DNA of 64,000 nt from Polaribacter sp. KT25b (GCF_900105145.1 NZ_LT629752.1:372001-436000); one strand, 5' to 3'. Shown: positions 28,005 through 36,820, counted from the stretch's first letter. Notes: generated by a model not told the origin, from the sequence alone. Program-made: numbers and translations.

Positions 28005-30189
28005 AAAAATATACATAATATTTATACTTTTATTCGGGGTTTTAACCAATGTTTTTTCTCAAGTAAACATAATAAATCAAAAAGGAACTGATTTTTTTGT
28101 GAGAATTACAATTGTTGATAAACACAATATTAAGATTGTAAAAAATATTGATATTGAAGTAAATGGTATGTATTATTCACTTCCGGATGTTAATGGTAGA
28201 TTTATTGTAAAAGCAAAAGTTGGAGATGAAATTAGAGTTTCTCATCCAGATTTTGAAACGGTGTATTACACGTTAACTTCTAGTGAAGACATTAAAATTA
28301 TTGTTGAGAACTATGAGAATAAACGAAGTATTTCTTCTAAATTAAAAACGGTTTCTAAAGAAACAGATTTTTATTTAGGGCATTTAGATTCTGCAAAATT
28401 TTATAAAAAGAAAGATATAGAAAAAAGTCTTTCTTTTATAGAAAAAGCGTTAAAAAATAAAGAAAATACAAAAAGAAATGCTGCAACATATAAGTTGTTG
28501 GCAGATGTTTATTTGTATTGGAAACAGTTTGATTTAGCAGTATATAATTACAAATTATCATATCAAATTAATAAAGAAATAAATACTAAAATCGCGTTAG
28601 CAAACGCACAATTTTTATTGAATAATTTTGATGAAAGCAAACAAACTTATCAAGAATTATCAAAAGAAAAATTAAGTATTTATGAGCGGATTCAGATTTT
28701 TGAAGGTTTAGGAGATGTGTTTTTTAAGACCAAAATATTTGAAACTTCAATTATCAATTATCAAAAAGCCTTACAAGTTGCAAAAGATAATTTGATAACT
28801 CCTAAAATTACAGATTTAAACTCTAAAATAGCAGATGTTTTTGCTGCGCAAGGAAAAATAAATAAAGCAGAAACATTGTTTAAAAACTCTTTAAATCTTG
28901 CTGAAAAAGAAAATCCGAAACGTGCTTTAGAAGAAGAAGAAAAAGTGGCAGATTTTTACAATTCTAATAGACGTTTTGATGATGAAATTCAATTGCGTAA
29001 AAAGAGTTTAATTAAGGCAGAAGAAAATGAAGCATCAAAAAGAAAATCAATAGAAAAAGATTCTATTACATCACAAAAAATAAATTATAAAATTGGGAAT
29101 GCATATCTTTTAAAAGAAGATTATAAAGAAGCAATTCCGTTTTTACAAAAAAGTATTAAAGGCGCAAATGATAAAGAAGATATTGTTGTTCAAAAAGAGG
29201 CAACAAGAAAATTATCAGAAGCTTATGTAACCGTTGGCGATTATAATAATGCTTTAAAAAGTTACCAAGAATATGTAGAGTTAGTAGATGAATTATATAT
29301 AAAAAAAGAGCAAGAAATTCAGCAAGTAAAACGTTTTTCAAAAAAAATTGCAGACAATCAAAACAGAATAGCTAGTTTAGAAAAAGACCAAGAGTTAGCT
29401 CAAAGTAAAATTAGTTTGGCGTATGTAGATCAAAAATTATCAGAAGAAAGTAATCAAAGACAACGTATTATAATTTATGCTCTTTTTGGCGGAATTCTAC
29501 TTTTAAGTTTGTTGGCGTATTTTATGTTTAGAAATAATAAACAACAAAAATTAGCTAATAATTTGTTGGCATTAAAATCGATGCGTTCTCAAATGAATCC
29601 GCATTTTATTTTTAATGCTTTAAATTCTGTAAATAGTTTTATTGCAGTAAATGATGAGCGTAATGCAAATAGATATTTGTCTGAATTTTCTGTATTAATG
29701 CGTGCTGTTTTAGAAAATTCTGATGAAGATTTTATTCCGTTAACAAAAGAAATTGAGTTGCTAGAATTGTACGTGAAATTAGAACATAACAGGTTTAAAG
29801 AAAAGTTTGATTATCAGATAAATATTGATAAAACAATAGATTTAGAACAATTTTCAATTCCGCCAATGTTGTTGCAACCGTATATAGAAAATGCAATTTG
29901 GCACGGATTAAGATATAGAACAACCAAAGGAAATTTAGAAATTTCTATCAATAGAAAAGATGATGAAACGATTTTAATTTCGATTATTGACAACGGAATT
30001 GGAAGAAAAAAATCGCAAGAATTAAAAACGAAAAATCAGTTAAAACAGAAATCAAAAGGAATGAGTACTATAAAAAACAGAATTACAATTCTAAATAATA
30101 TGTATAAAGATCGAATTTCTGTAAATGTTGCTGATGTTTTAGAAAACGGAGAAGGAACAAAAGTAGCATTATTATTAAAGAAAAAGTAA
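27997..30189 (+). CDS. LytS-type sensor histidine kinase with TPR sensor region
   Basis: 730 residues from the ATG at 27997. A signal/TM segment ends in NVFSQ. A small CarboxypepD-like region (about 25-105) comes next, then roughly six TPR helix pairs (about 130-455) and a coiled coil. A TM helix lies near 490-511. The LytS-family kinase core has phospho-His536 in RSQMNPHFIFNAL, and the ATPase part has PYIENAIWHGLRY and DNGIGRKKS. It senses through periplasmic TPRs and phosphorylates a LytTR regulator, almost certainly the next gene (195 bp downstream, separated by a repeat). Confidence 0.92.
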   Translation: MTKKIYIIFILLFGVLTNVFSQVNIINQKGTDFFVRITIVDKHNIKIVKNIDIEVNGMYYSLPDVNGRFIVKAKVGDEIRVSHPDFETVYYTLTSSEDIKIIVENYENKRSISSKLKTVSKETDFYLGHLDSAKFYKKKDIEKSLSFIEKALKNKENTKRNAATYKLLADVYLYWKQFDLAVYNYKLSYQINKEINTKIALANAQFLLNNFDESKQTYQELSKEKLSIYERIQIFEGLGDVFFKTKIFETSIINYQKALQVAKDNLITPKITDLNSKIADVFAAQGKINKAETLFKNSLNLAEKENPKRALEEEEKVADFYNSNRRFDDEIQLRKKSLIKAEENEASKRKSIEKDSITSQKINYKIGNAYLLKEDYKEAIPFLQKSIKGANDKEDIVVQKEATRKLSEAYVTVGDYNNALKSYQEYVELVDELYIKKEQEIQQVKRFSKKIADNQNRIASLEKDQELAQSKISLAYVDQKLSEESNQRQRIIIYALFGGILLLSLLAYFMFRNNKQQKLANNLLALKSMRSQMNPHFIFNALNSVNSFIAVNDERNANRYLSEFSVLMRAVLENSDEDFIPLTKEIELLELYVKLEHNRFKEKFDYQINIDKTIDLEQFSIPPMLLQPYIENAIWHGLRYRTTKGNLEISINRKDDETILISIIDNGIGRKKSQELKTKNQLKQKSKGMSTIKNRITILNNMYKDRISVNVADVLENGEGTKVALLLKKK

Positions 30190-30269
30190 TTAGTATTCAG
30201 TTGCAGTTTTCAGTAACAGTAAATGGCAAATAAATATGAAACTAATTTAATGTTTTAATAAGTTGGTAA

Positions 30270-30362
30270 ACAGGTTTAGCCCTGATTGAACGGTCTGTTT
30301 GAGCTCTTTTTTATTCCTTTTTAGGATAAAAAAAGCGAGTAGTGAAAGCAGGAGATAGCTTC
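30270..30362 (-). repeat. Structured dispersed repeat, copy 2 (inverted)
   Basis: Minus-strand reading matches copy 1: GCTTTCACTACTCGCTTTTTTT on one side and AAAAAGAGCTCAAAC...TTCAATCAGGGCTAAAC on the other. The tip is ATCCT-aaaa-AGGAAT, a different but still self-complementary sequence. It fills the gap between the kinase and response-regulator genes. Confidence 0.85.
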
Positions 30363-30384
30363 AAAAAAATTAAAGTAAAAAACT

Positions 30385-31116
30385 ATGAAACTAAAAGCAA
30401 TCATTGTAGAAGACGAACAAATAAGTAGAGATATTCTACGAAATTATATTGGTAAATATTGCCCAAATGTTCAGTTGTTAGGCGAAGCAAGTAATATTGA
30501 TGAAGCTTACAAGTTAATTCAAAAACACGAATTAGATTTGGTTTTTTTAGATGTAGAAATGCCTTTTGGTAATGCATTTGATTTGTTAGAAAAAGTAGAA
30601 AACAGAACCTTTGAAACCGTTTTTGTAACTGCGTACGATCATTATGCAATAGAAGCGCTAAATAATCATGCAAGTTATTATTTATTAAAACCAATTTCTA
30701 TAGATGAGTTAATAAAAGCTGTAAATATTGTAACAGAAATCAAGGAAAAAGAAAACCAATTACAACATCAAATATTAGCACCAAAAGCAAATTCTGCAAC
30801 CGGTAAAATTACCATTCCACAGCAAGATGGTTTTGAGGTTTTAGACATAAACGACATAGTTTTCTGTAAAGCAGACGATAATTATACAGAAATTCATTTA
30901 GCAAATTCTAAGAAATTAGTGAGTAAAACACTAAAGTATTTCGAAGAAGCTTTAACCGAATATACATTTGCAAGAATTCATAAATCGTATTTGGTAAATG
31001 TAAATGCCATTACAAAATACAAAAAAGGAAAAGGCGGAAGTGTCATTGTTTCTAACGGAAAAGAAATTTTAGTTTCTGCCTCTCAAAAAGGAAATTTATT
31101 GTCATATTTTAAGTAA
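30385..31116 (+). CDS. LytTR-family response regulator
   Basis: 243 residues. A receiver domain (1-120) has acidic EDE at 9-11, phospho-acceptor D56 in LVFLDVEMP, and the later Thr/Lys pair (VTAYDHY, LLKPIS). A LytTR DNA-binding domain (about 138-243) has FCKADDNYTEIHL and FARIHKSYLVNVNAI. It is the cognate partner of the LytS-type kinase just upstream. It binds DNA as a beta-domain factor; target genes are unknown. Confidence 0.94.
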   Translation: MKLKAIIVEDEQISRDILRNYIGKYCPNVQLLGEASNIDEAYKLIQKHELDLVFLDVEMPFGNAFDLLEKVENRTFETVFVTAYDHYAIEALNNHASYYLLKPISIDELIKAVNIVTEIKEKENQLQHQILAPKANSATGKITIPQQDGFEVLDINDIVFCKADDNYTEIHLANSKKLVSKTLKYFEEALTEYTFARIHKSYLVNVNAITKYKKGKGGSVIVSNGKEILVSASQKGNLLSYFK

Positions 31117-31145
31117 ATTTATGCTTCAATTTTAGAACATAAATT

Positions 31146-31661
31146 ATGGCAGTAATTAAACCTGTACAAGGTAAACATCCACAAATTCCAGAAGATTGTT
31201 ATGTAGCAGAAAACGCCACTATTGTTGGCGAAGTTTCTCTAGGAAAAGAATGCAGCATTTGGTTTAATGCAGTACTTAGAGGCGATGTACATTTCATAAA
31301 AATTGGTAATAAAGTCAATATTCAAGATGGCGCAGTTATCCACGCAACTTATCAAAAATCGCCAACTACAATAGGCAATAACGTTTCTATTGGGCACAAT
31401 GCAATTGTACATGGTTGCACAATTCAAGACAATGTTTTGGTTGGTATGGGCTCAATTATTATGGATGATTGTGTAGTAGAATCTAACTCAATTATTGCGG
31501 CAGGAGCAGTAGTTACCAAAAATACAAGGGTAGAAAGTGGCAGTATTTATGCAGGCGTTCCTGCTAAAAAAGTGAAAGATATTTCGCAAGAATTAATCTC
31601 TGGTGAAATTGACAGAATTGCCAATAATTATTTAAAATATTCAAGTTGGTTTAAAGAATAG
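31146..31661 (+). CDS. Gamma-class carbonic anhydrase family protein
   Basis: A 171-residue left-handed beta-helix (hexapeptide repeats). The three zinc His ligands are in place: AVIHATYQ (first) and SIGHNAIVHGCTI (second and third). GMGSIIMDDCVVESNSIIAAGAVVTKNT is typical of the CaiE/PaaY/YrdA group. It may hydrate CO2, although many members lack measurable activity. It sits 29 bp after the LytTR gene and may share its transcript. Confidence 0.92.
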   Translation: MAVIKPVQGKHPQIPEDCYVAENATIVGEVSLGKECSIWFNAVLRGDVHFIKIGNKVNIQDGAVIHATYQKSPTTIGNNVSIGHNAIVHGCTIQDNVLVGMGSIIMDDCVVESNSIIAAGAVVTKNTRVESGSIYAGVPAKKVKDISQELISGEIDRIANNYLKYSSWFKE

Positions 31662-31662
31662 A

Positions 31663-31768
31663 ACTTGGGCGTTTTAACGGGCTTTCACTACTCGCTTTTT
31701 TCTCGTGCTGAAGAAAATCAGCATCTCAAAAAAGAGCTCAAACAAACCGTTCAATCCCTAACGCAAAA
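31663..31768 (+). repeat. Structured dispersed repeat, copy 3
   Basis: Same conserved flanks as copies 1 and 2: GCTTTCACTACTCGCTTTTTT, then AAAAAAGAGCTCAAAC and TTCAATCCCTAACGC. The tip is GTGCTG-aagaaaat-CAGCATC, again different in sequence but self-complementary. It lies directly after the carbonic-anhydrase-like gene, inverted relative to copy 2. Confidence 0.85.
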
Positions 31769-31783
31769 TTTAGTATAAAATCA

Positions 31784-31815
31784 AAAACCCAATTTCTTAA
31801 TTGAAATTGGGTTTT
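31784..31815 (-). terminator. Terminator downstream of the second basic periplasmic gene
   Basis: A perfect 13-bp stem AAAACCCAATTTC/GAAATTGGGTTTT with a 6-nt loop, about 40 bp past the stop of the minus-strand gene at 31855. Confidence 0.8.
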
Positions 31816-31854
31816 ATTTAAAACTAATCAACCAAAACTAGTTATCAAAAAACT

Positions 31855-32319
31855 TTATTTATTGTTTCTTTTGTTTCCTTTGCCTCTTTTAGCATCTTTA
31901 TTTTTCATCATTTTTTTTCCTTTTCCTTTTCTCTTTTTTGCCATTTTCTCAAACTTCTCAAATTGTTCTTTATTTAAGATGTCTTTCATTTTATTTTTAA
32001 ATGCAATTTGATTGTCTAATTGCTTGCTTTTCATTTCATAGATTTCGTCTGCAGAAGGTTTTTTATTTGCATCTCTATTTTCTTTTCTGCTTTGCATTTC
32101 TGCTTTTTTTGCTGCTGCTTGTGCGCTAATTATAGGTTTAATTTGGCCTTGTTGTTTATCTGTTAAGTCTAAAGCCAAAGTCATTTTTTTAACTGCTAAA
32201 TCTGTATACTGTTCAACTGTTAATTTAGGACCTCTTTCGTTTCTTTTTTCTTTTTTCTGTGCTTGAGTAGATACAGTAAAAGCGAATACTAATATTAAAA
32301 TGCTTGCTATTTTTTTCAT
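31855..32319 (-). CDS. Small basic periplasmic protein (Spy/LTXXQ-like), copy B
   Basis: 154 residues. A signal peptide (1-20, VFAFTVSTQAQ) is followed by an all-helical, highly charged body with the pattern LDLTDKQQGQIKPII, resembling Spy/CpxP LTxxQ-type chaperones, and a very basic Lys/Arg/Gly tail (about 130-154). It is a paralogue of the neighbouring gene at 32495; the two are separated by a terminator. A chaperone or envelope-stress role is inferred from fold type only. Confidence 0.7.
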   Translation of the reverse strand: MKKIASILILVFAFTVSTQAQKKEKRNERGPKLTVEQYTDLAVKKMTLALDLTDKQQGQIKPIISAQAAAKKAEMQSRKENRDANKKPSADEIYEMKSKQLDNQIAFKNKMKDILNKEQFEKFEKMAKKRKGKGKKMMKNKDAKRGKGNKRNNK

Positions 32320-32434
32320 GATATAAAATTTTTAATTATTATTTATTTACACCTCTTTGACTTTTAAAAAGTAAAAAGGTTTAATCTTATTTTTATGGTT
32401 AACAGTTTTTTAACAACAAATTTAAAAACAAAAA

Positions 32435-32466
32435 AAAACTCGAATTCAATTAAGAACTCGAGTTTT
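32435..32466 (-). terminator. Terminator between the two paralogous periplasmic genes
   Basis: A perfect 9-bp stem AAAACTCGA/TCGAGTTTT followed on the minus strand by a long T-tract, 29 bp past the stop of the 32495 gene. Confidence 0.7.
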
Positions 32467-32494
32467 ACTAAATTAATCAACCCAAATTAATTTA

Positions 32495-32899
32495 TTATTC
32501 ATTATCTTTTTTCTTTCTGTTTTGTCCTCTTCTTCCTTTCAATTCTTCTTTTTGCAAATTATATTTTTCTAATTGTTCAGCATCTAAAATACTTGCCATT
32601 TTAGCATCCATAGAAGCTTCTTTAGCCATTCTATCTTCTCTCATTTTTTTACGATCTTCTTGAGTAGGTTTTACTCCAGATTCTCCTTGCATTTTTCTTA
32701 AGTCGGTCATTGCTTTTCTATCGGCAATTTGTTCTTCTATTAAAGGTTTAATTTTATTTTGTTGTTCAGTTGTTAAATTTAAATCTGTTGTCATTTTTGA
32801 TAACATTCTATCAACTGGATTTTTACCTTCTTTTTTTTGAGCTTCCGCAGTTAATGTAAAAGCGAATACTAAAATTAAAATTGTTACTATTTTTTTCAT
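32495..32899 (-). CDS. Small basic periplasmic protein (Spy/LTXXQ-like), copy A
   Basis: 134 residues. The signal peptide (KKIVTILILVFAFTLTAEAQ) is almost the same as in the neighbouring paralogue, followed by LNLTTEQQNKIKPLIEEQI and a charged helical body ending in Arg/Lys-rich sequence. Tandem duplication followed by divergence is the simplest explanation. Function is not established. Confidence 0.7.
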   Translation of the reverse strand: MKKIVTILILVFAFTLTAEAQKKEGKNPVDRMLSKMTTDLNLTTEQQNKIKPLIEEQIADRKAMTDLRKMQGESGVKPTQEDRKKMREDRMAKEASMDAKMASILDAEQLEKYNLQKEELKGRRGQNRKKKDNE

Positions 32900-32955
32900 C
32901 TTTAATAATTGTTTTTTTAATTGTTAATCTTAGACTGATAAAAATTGAAAAGGTT

Positions 32956-32963
32956 TAAATTTG
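32956..32963 (+). promoter_or_regulatory. -7 promoter box for the MscS gene
   Basis: TAAATTTG matches TAnnTTTG and lies 26 nt before the ATG at 32990. It also argues against an upstream TTG start at 32945. Confidence 0.6.
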
Positions 32964-32989
32964 CAGTAAAATTTTTTAAAATATTTATA

Positions 32990-34624
32990 ATGAAAAGATT
33001 TATTTGGTTATTTGCCTTTATTACGTTCTATGCTAATGCGCAAGATACAGTAGAAGTAAATCTAAGTAGCCCACATGCAACTATATATACGCATTTGTAT
33101 TTTTTACAAACAGATTCTTATCAACCAGAAAAAGCTGCAGCTACAATTTTAGGTTTATCAGAAGAAAAAGCAATACAAAAAGCTATAAAAATTAAGCAAG
33201 TTTTAGATGGTAAAGGGTTAAATGTAGATTTTAATAAAATACCAATTAATGCTAATTATAAAGATTCTATTGGCTTTACTACTTTTCATAAATATATATT
33301 GTTTCCGCAAAGAATGCCAAAAATATATGTAGAAAAAGTTGGTAATAACTGGTATTATTCTGCAGAAACTGTGGCAAGTATAGATCAAATTTACAAAGAT
33401 GTTTTTCCTTGGTATGTAGAAAAATTACAAGAAGTTATTCCAGTTTCTGGTCATATAAAAGCTTTAGGAATAGAACTTTGGCAAGTTTTAGGAATTGTAT
33501 TGTTATTAATATTAGTAGTTATTATTTTTATTCTGGCCAAAAAAATAGCCTTTTTTATATTACGAAGAATTCAGCATCAGGTTACACATAGAACATCCAA
33601 TTTAGAATTAGATAAAGTGCTTAAAAAATTAGCACATCCAATTAGTTTATTAATTTCATTGGCATTTATAGATAAAATTTTTCCTTCATTACAATTTTCT
33701 TTAGAAATAAATACGTGGGTTTTCTTAGCATTAAATATTGCAGAAACTATTTTTTGGATTTATGTTTTACTAAAATTAGTAAAAGTTGTAATGCGTATTT
33801 ACGAAGAATTTACAGAAAGAACAGAAAGTAGATTAGACGATCAATTAGTGCCAATTTTAAATAATTTTTTAAAAGGACTTGTGCTTGTTTTTGGATTATT
33901 TAAAGTATTAAGATTATTTGGTGTAGATACAACAACATTAGTTGCAGGTGCAACAATTGGTGGTTTAGCATTTGCTTTGGCGTCTCAAGACACGGTTAAA
34001 AACCTAATTGGTACCATTATGATTTTTCTTGATAAACCTTTTCATATTGATGATTGGATTGAAACAGGAGAATTTGCTGGTACGGTAGAACAAGTTGGTT
34101 TTAGATCTACAATTGTGCGTGGTGCAGATACTTCTATTTACCAAATACCAAATAGTAAATTATCAGAAATTGTTATTAATAATAAAGGTTTGCGTTTGTT
34201 TAGACGATACAATACAAATTTAGGTGTACGTTACGATACGCCTCCAGTTTTAATTGAAGCTTTTGTAAAAGGTGTACGAGAAATTGTTATTGCGCATCCA
34301 GAAACAAGGTCTGATTCTTATAATGTAGAGTTTACTGGTTTTGGAGATTCTGCCTTATTAATTATGGTAAACGTTTATTTTAAAAGTTTAGCTTGGGGTG
34401 TTGAGCAATCTTCTAAACATAGATTGCATATGGCAATTGTTAAATTAGCCAAAGAATTAGGCGTTGAATTTGCTTTTCCATCAACTACTGTTACAATTGA
34501 GCAATTTCCAGAAAAAAAATCATTAGATTTAAGATATAATACAGATCAAGAAAAAATTGATGCTACAATATCAAAAATAGTAGCAGATTTTACTGCAGAA
34601 AACCCAATGGAAAATCCTAACTAA
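32990..34624 (+). CDS. MscS-family mechanosensitive channel
   Basis: 544 residues from the ATG at 32990. A signal peptide (ending FYANAQ) is followed by a periplasmic domain of about 150 residues, then TM helices (about 165-185, 220-240, 245-275, 305-325). The MscS pore helix region is VAGATIGGLAFALASQDTVKNLIGTI, and the beta domain is DKPFHIDDWIETGEFAGTVEQVG. It releases solutes under membrane tension. It is followed at 5 bp by the phosphodiesterase-like gene. Confidence 0.9.
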   Translation: MKRFIWLFAFITFYANAQDTVEVNLSSPHATIYTHLYFLQTDSYQPEKAAATILGLSEEKAIQKAIKIKQVLDGKGLNVDFNKIPINANYKDSIGFTTFHKYILFPQRMPKIYVEKVGNNWYYSAETVASIDQIYKDVFPWYVEKLQEVIPVSGHIKALGIELWQVLGIVLLLILVVIIFILAKKIAFFILRRIQHQVTHRTSNLELDKVLKKLAHPISLLISLAFIDKIFPSLQFSLEINTWVFLALNIAETIFWIYVLLKLVKVVMRIYEEFTERTESRLDDQLVPILNNFLKGLVLVFGLFKVLRLFGVDTTTLVAGATIGGLAFALASQDTVKNLIGTIMIFLDKPFHIDDWIETGEFAGTVEQVGFRSTIVRGADTSIYQIPNSKLSEIVINNKGLRLFRRYNTNLGVRYDTPPVLIEAFVKGVREIVIAHPETRSDSYNVEFTGFGDSALLIMVNVYFKSLAWGVEQSSKHRLHMAIVKLAKELGVEFAFPSTTVTIEQFPEKKSLDLRYNTDQEKIDATISKIVADFTAENPMENPN

Positions 34625-34629
34625 AACAA

Positions 34630-35607
34630 ATGATACGCTTCTTGATAATATTTTTTCGCTTTTTGTTATTGCTGATAATTGCCTTTGTAATCTTCTTTTT
34701 TTGGGCATCTTCAGCAACGTTAGATGAAAACGATTATGCTAAATTATTAGAAGATAATTCGATTGAAGTTCCTGTAAACGATTCAGTTTTTAGTATTGTT
34801 ACGTATAATATTGGTTATTTAAGCGGAATGACAAATAATCGGCCAATTGCAAAACCAAAAGAATTATTTGATGATAATTTAGCCACTGTTTTATCAGAAA
34901 CAAAAAAGATAAATCCAGATATTATTGCGTTTCAAGAAATAGATTACAATGCTTCTAGAAGTTATAAAGTAAATCAACAAGAAGAAATTGCTAAATTAGG
35001 TTTTGGTTACAGAGCAAAAGCTATTAATTGGGATGAACGTTATTTACCTTTTCCTTATTGGCCAATTAGCATGCAATTTGGGAAAGTAGTTTCTGGGCAA
35101 TCTATTATAAGCAAATATCCTTTAAAAGAGCACAAAAGAATTGTTTTATCAAGAGTTGCAGATGAACCTTATTATAGAGATGTTTTTTATTTAGAACGTT
35201 TGGCACAAGTGGTTAAGGTTGTTTTGAATGAGAAAGAAGTTGTAATAATAAATATACATTTAGAAGCTTTTGATAAAGCTACTAGAGAAAAACAATTTGA
35301 AGAGATTCTGCAAATATTTAATGAATACAAAGACAAATATCCAACTATTTTATTAGGCGATTTTAATTCAAGTGCAACAAATAAAACAGCTGTAGTTCAA
35401 AATTTATTTGCAAATAACGAAATAGGAAACGCTGCTTTTGATTTTCAAAATTTAGAAAAAACATTCGACTCTAAAGATCCATACGAAAGAATAGATTATA
35501 TTTTCTATACCAAAAATTCTATTGAATACGTTTCTGGAAAAGTGTTAAATAGTTTTGGGCAATCTTCAGATCATTTACCTGTTTTTATGGAATTTAAATT
35601 AAAATAA
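34630..35607 (+). CDS. Membrane-anchored endonuclease/exonuclease/phosphatase family protein
   Basis: 325 residues: one N-terminal TM anchor (about 5-27), then an EEP domain with IVTYNIGYLSG, IIAFQEIDYN (metal-binding Glu), IINIHLEAF, ILLGDFNSSATN and SSDHLPVFMEF (catalytic DH). EEP enzymes cleave phosphodiester bonds in nucleic acids, lipids or sugars. The membrane anchor suggests an extracytoplasmic substrate. It is 5 bp from the MscS gene, so probably co-transcribed. Confidence 0.88.
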   Translation: MIRFLIIFFRFLLLLIIAFVIFFFWASSATLDENDYAKLLEDNSIEVPVNDSVFSIVTYNIGYLSGMTNNRPIAKPKELFDDNLATVLSETKKINPDIIAFQEIDYNASRSYKVNQQEEIAKLGFGYRAKAINWDERYLPFPYWPISMQFGKVVSGQSIISKYPLKEHKRIVLSRVADEPYYRDVFYLERLAQVVKVVLNEKEVVIINIHLEAFDKATREKQFEEILQIFNEYKDKYPTILLGDFNSSATNKTAVVQNLFANNEIGNAAFDFQNLEKTFDSKDPYERIDYIFYTKNSIEYVSGKVLNSFGQSSDHLPVFMEFKLK

Positions 35608-35724
35608 AATTATTTTTCTTGTTTTTTACATTATAGTCCTTAATTTGAAGTTTTTTAGTGCTTATAAGCTTGTTTAATGCATTAAGAATTCATTTAAATA
35701 ATTTCGTAAGTGCTTATAGATGTA

Positions 35725-35732
35725 TATCTTTG
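35725..35732 (+). promoter_or_regulatory. -7 promoter box for the beta-hydroxyacid dehydrogenase gene
   Basis: TATCTTTG matches TAnnTTTG, 31 nt upstream of the ATG at 35764. Confidence 0.6.
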
Positions 35733-35763
35733 CTTAAATAATTAGAATTTAAATATATTAAAT

Positions 35764-36645
35764 ATGAAAAAACCCACTATCGGATTTATCGGTCTTGGCC
35801 TTATGGGTGGTAACATGGTTGAAAATCTGCAAAATAGAGGTTTCAAGCTAATAGTAATGGATCTTAATAAAGATGAAGTTGCAAAAGTAATTGCAAGAGG
35901 TAATGCTACTGAAGCAAACTCGCCAAAAGAATTAGCAGAAAATAGTGATATCGTAATGTTTTGTCTTACTACTTCTGCGGTTGTAGAAAAGATTGTTTAC
36001 GGAGAAAATGGTATTTTAGCAGGGATTAAAGAAGGCGCTGTTTTAATTGATTTCGGAACGTCGATTCCGGCATCAACTATCAAAATAGGTAAAGATTTAG
36101 CAGAAAAAGGCGCAGGTATGATTGATGCTCCATTAGGACGCACACCTGCTCATGCAAAAGACGGATTGCTAAATATTATGGCAGCTGGTAACAAAGAAAC
36201 TTTCGAAAAAGTAAAACCAGTTCTTGACGAACAAGGTGAAAACGTTTTCTATTTAGGTGGTGCTGGTGCTGGTCATACAACTAAGTTGATTAATAATTTT
36301 ATGGGAATGACGACTGTAGTTGCTATGTCTCAAGCTTTCGCAGCAGCGGAACTTGCAGGTGTAGATAAACAACAACTTTTTGATATCATGTCATCAGGAC
36401 CGTCAAATTCTCCATTTATGAAATTCTGTAAACATTACGCTGTAGACAACGTTAGTGATTTAGGTTTCTCTATTGCGAATGCAAATAAAGATTTAGGTTA
36501 TTTTGTACAGATGATGAATGATCTTGGTACAGTTTCTCAAATTGCAGAAGCTACTTCTGCCAATCTTCAGACTGCAGTAAATGCAGATATGGGTAATGGT
36601 AATGTTCCAGAAATCTTCGATTATTTTGTAAAACTAAAGAAATAG
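35764..36645 (+). CDS. NAD(P)-dependent beta-hydroxyacid dehydrogenase (3-HIBDH family)
   Basis: 293 residues with all family blocks: the nucleotide-binding GFIGLGLMGGNM (7-18), the substrate block DAPLGRTPAHAKDGLLNIMAAG (121-142) and the catalytic Lys174 in GAGHTTKLINNF. It oxidises a small beta-hydroxyacid such as 3-hydroxyisobutyrate, tartronate semialdehyde-type or gamma-hydroxybutyrate; the substrate is not fixed. Codon use differs from its neighbours, with many CTT, CTG, ATC and TCG codons early in the gene where flanking genes use TTA and ATT. This suggests recent transfer or high expression. Monocistronic, with its own promoter and terminator. Confidence 0.9.
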   Translation: MKKPTIGFIGLGLMGGNMVENLQNRGFKLIVMDLNKDEVAKVIARGNATEANSPKELAENSDIVMFCLTTSAVVEKIVYGENGILAGIKEGAVLIDFGTSIPASTIKIGKDLAEKGAGMIDAPLGRTPAHAKDGLLNIMAAGNKETFEKVKPVLDEQGENVFYLGGAGAGHTTKLINNFMGMTTVVAMSQAFAAAELAGVDKQQLFDIMSSGPSNSPFMKFCKHYAVDNVSDLGFSIANANKDLGYFVQMMNDLGTVSQIAEATSANLQTAVNADMGNGNVPEIFDYFVKLKK

Positions 36646-36712
36646 TTTTTTTGATTTAAATTTTAGAGGATTTTCCTTTATTGATTTAAATTAGATAGAG
36701 TACACAATTTAT

Positions 36713-36747
36713 AAATATAGCGAGTTTTAAGCTCGCTATATTTTTTT
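36713..36747 (+). terminator. Terminator of the beta-hydroxyacid dehydrogenase gene
   Basis: A perfect 12-bp stem AAATATAGCGAG/CTCGCTATATTT with a 7-nt loop and a following T-tract. Confidence 0.85.
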
Positions 36748-36820
36748 ATAATCAATTATCTAGTTGGTGTTTTAAATATAGAAACTAACTGATTTACGTT
36801 GAGAAAGAAGATTTTAAGTG

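Noticed and set aside
32945..32989. Upstream TTG start for the MscS gene
   Set aside because: A TAnnTTTG promoter box lies inside that extension and the ATG at 32990 begins a proper signal peptide.
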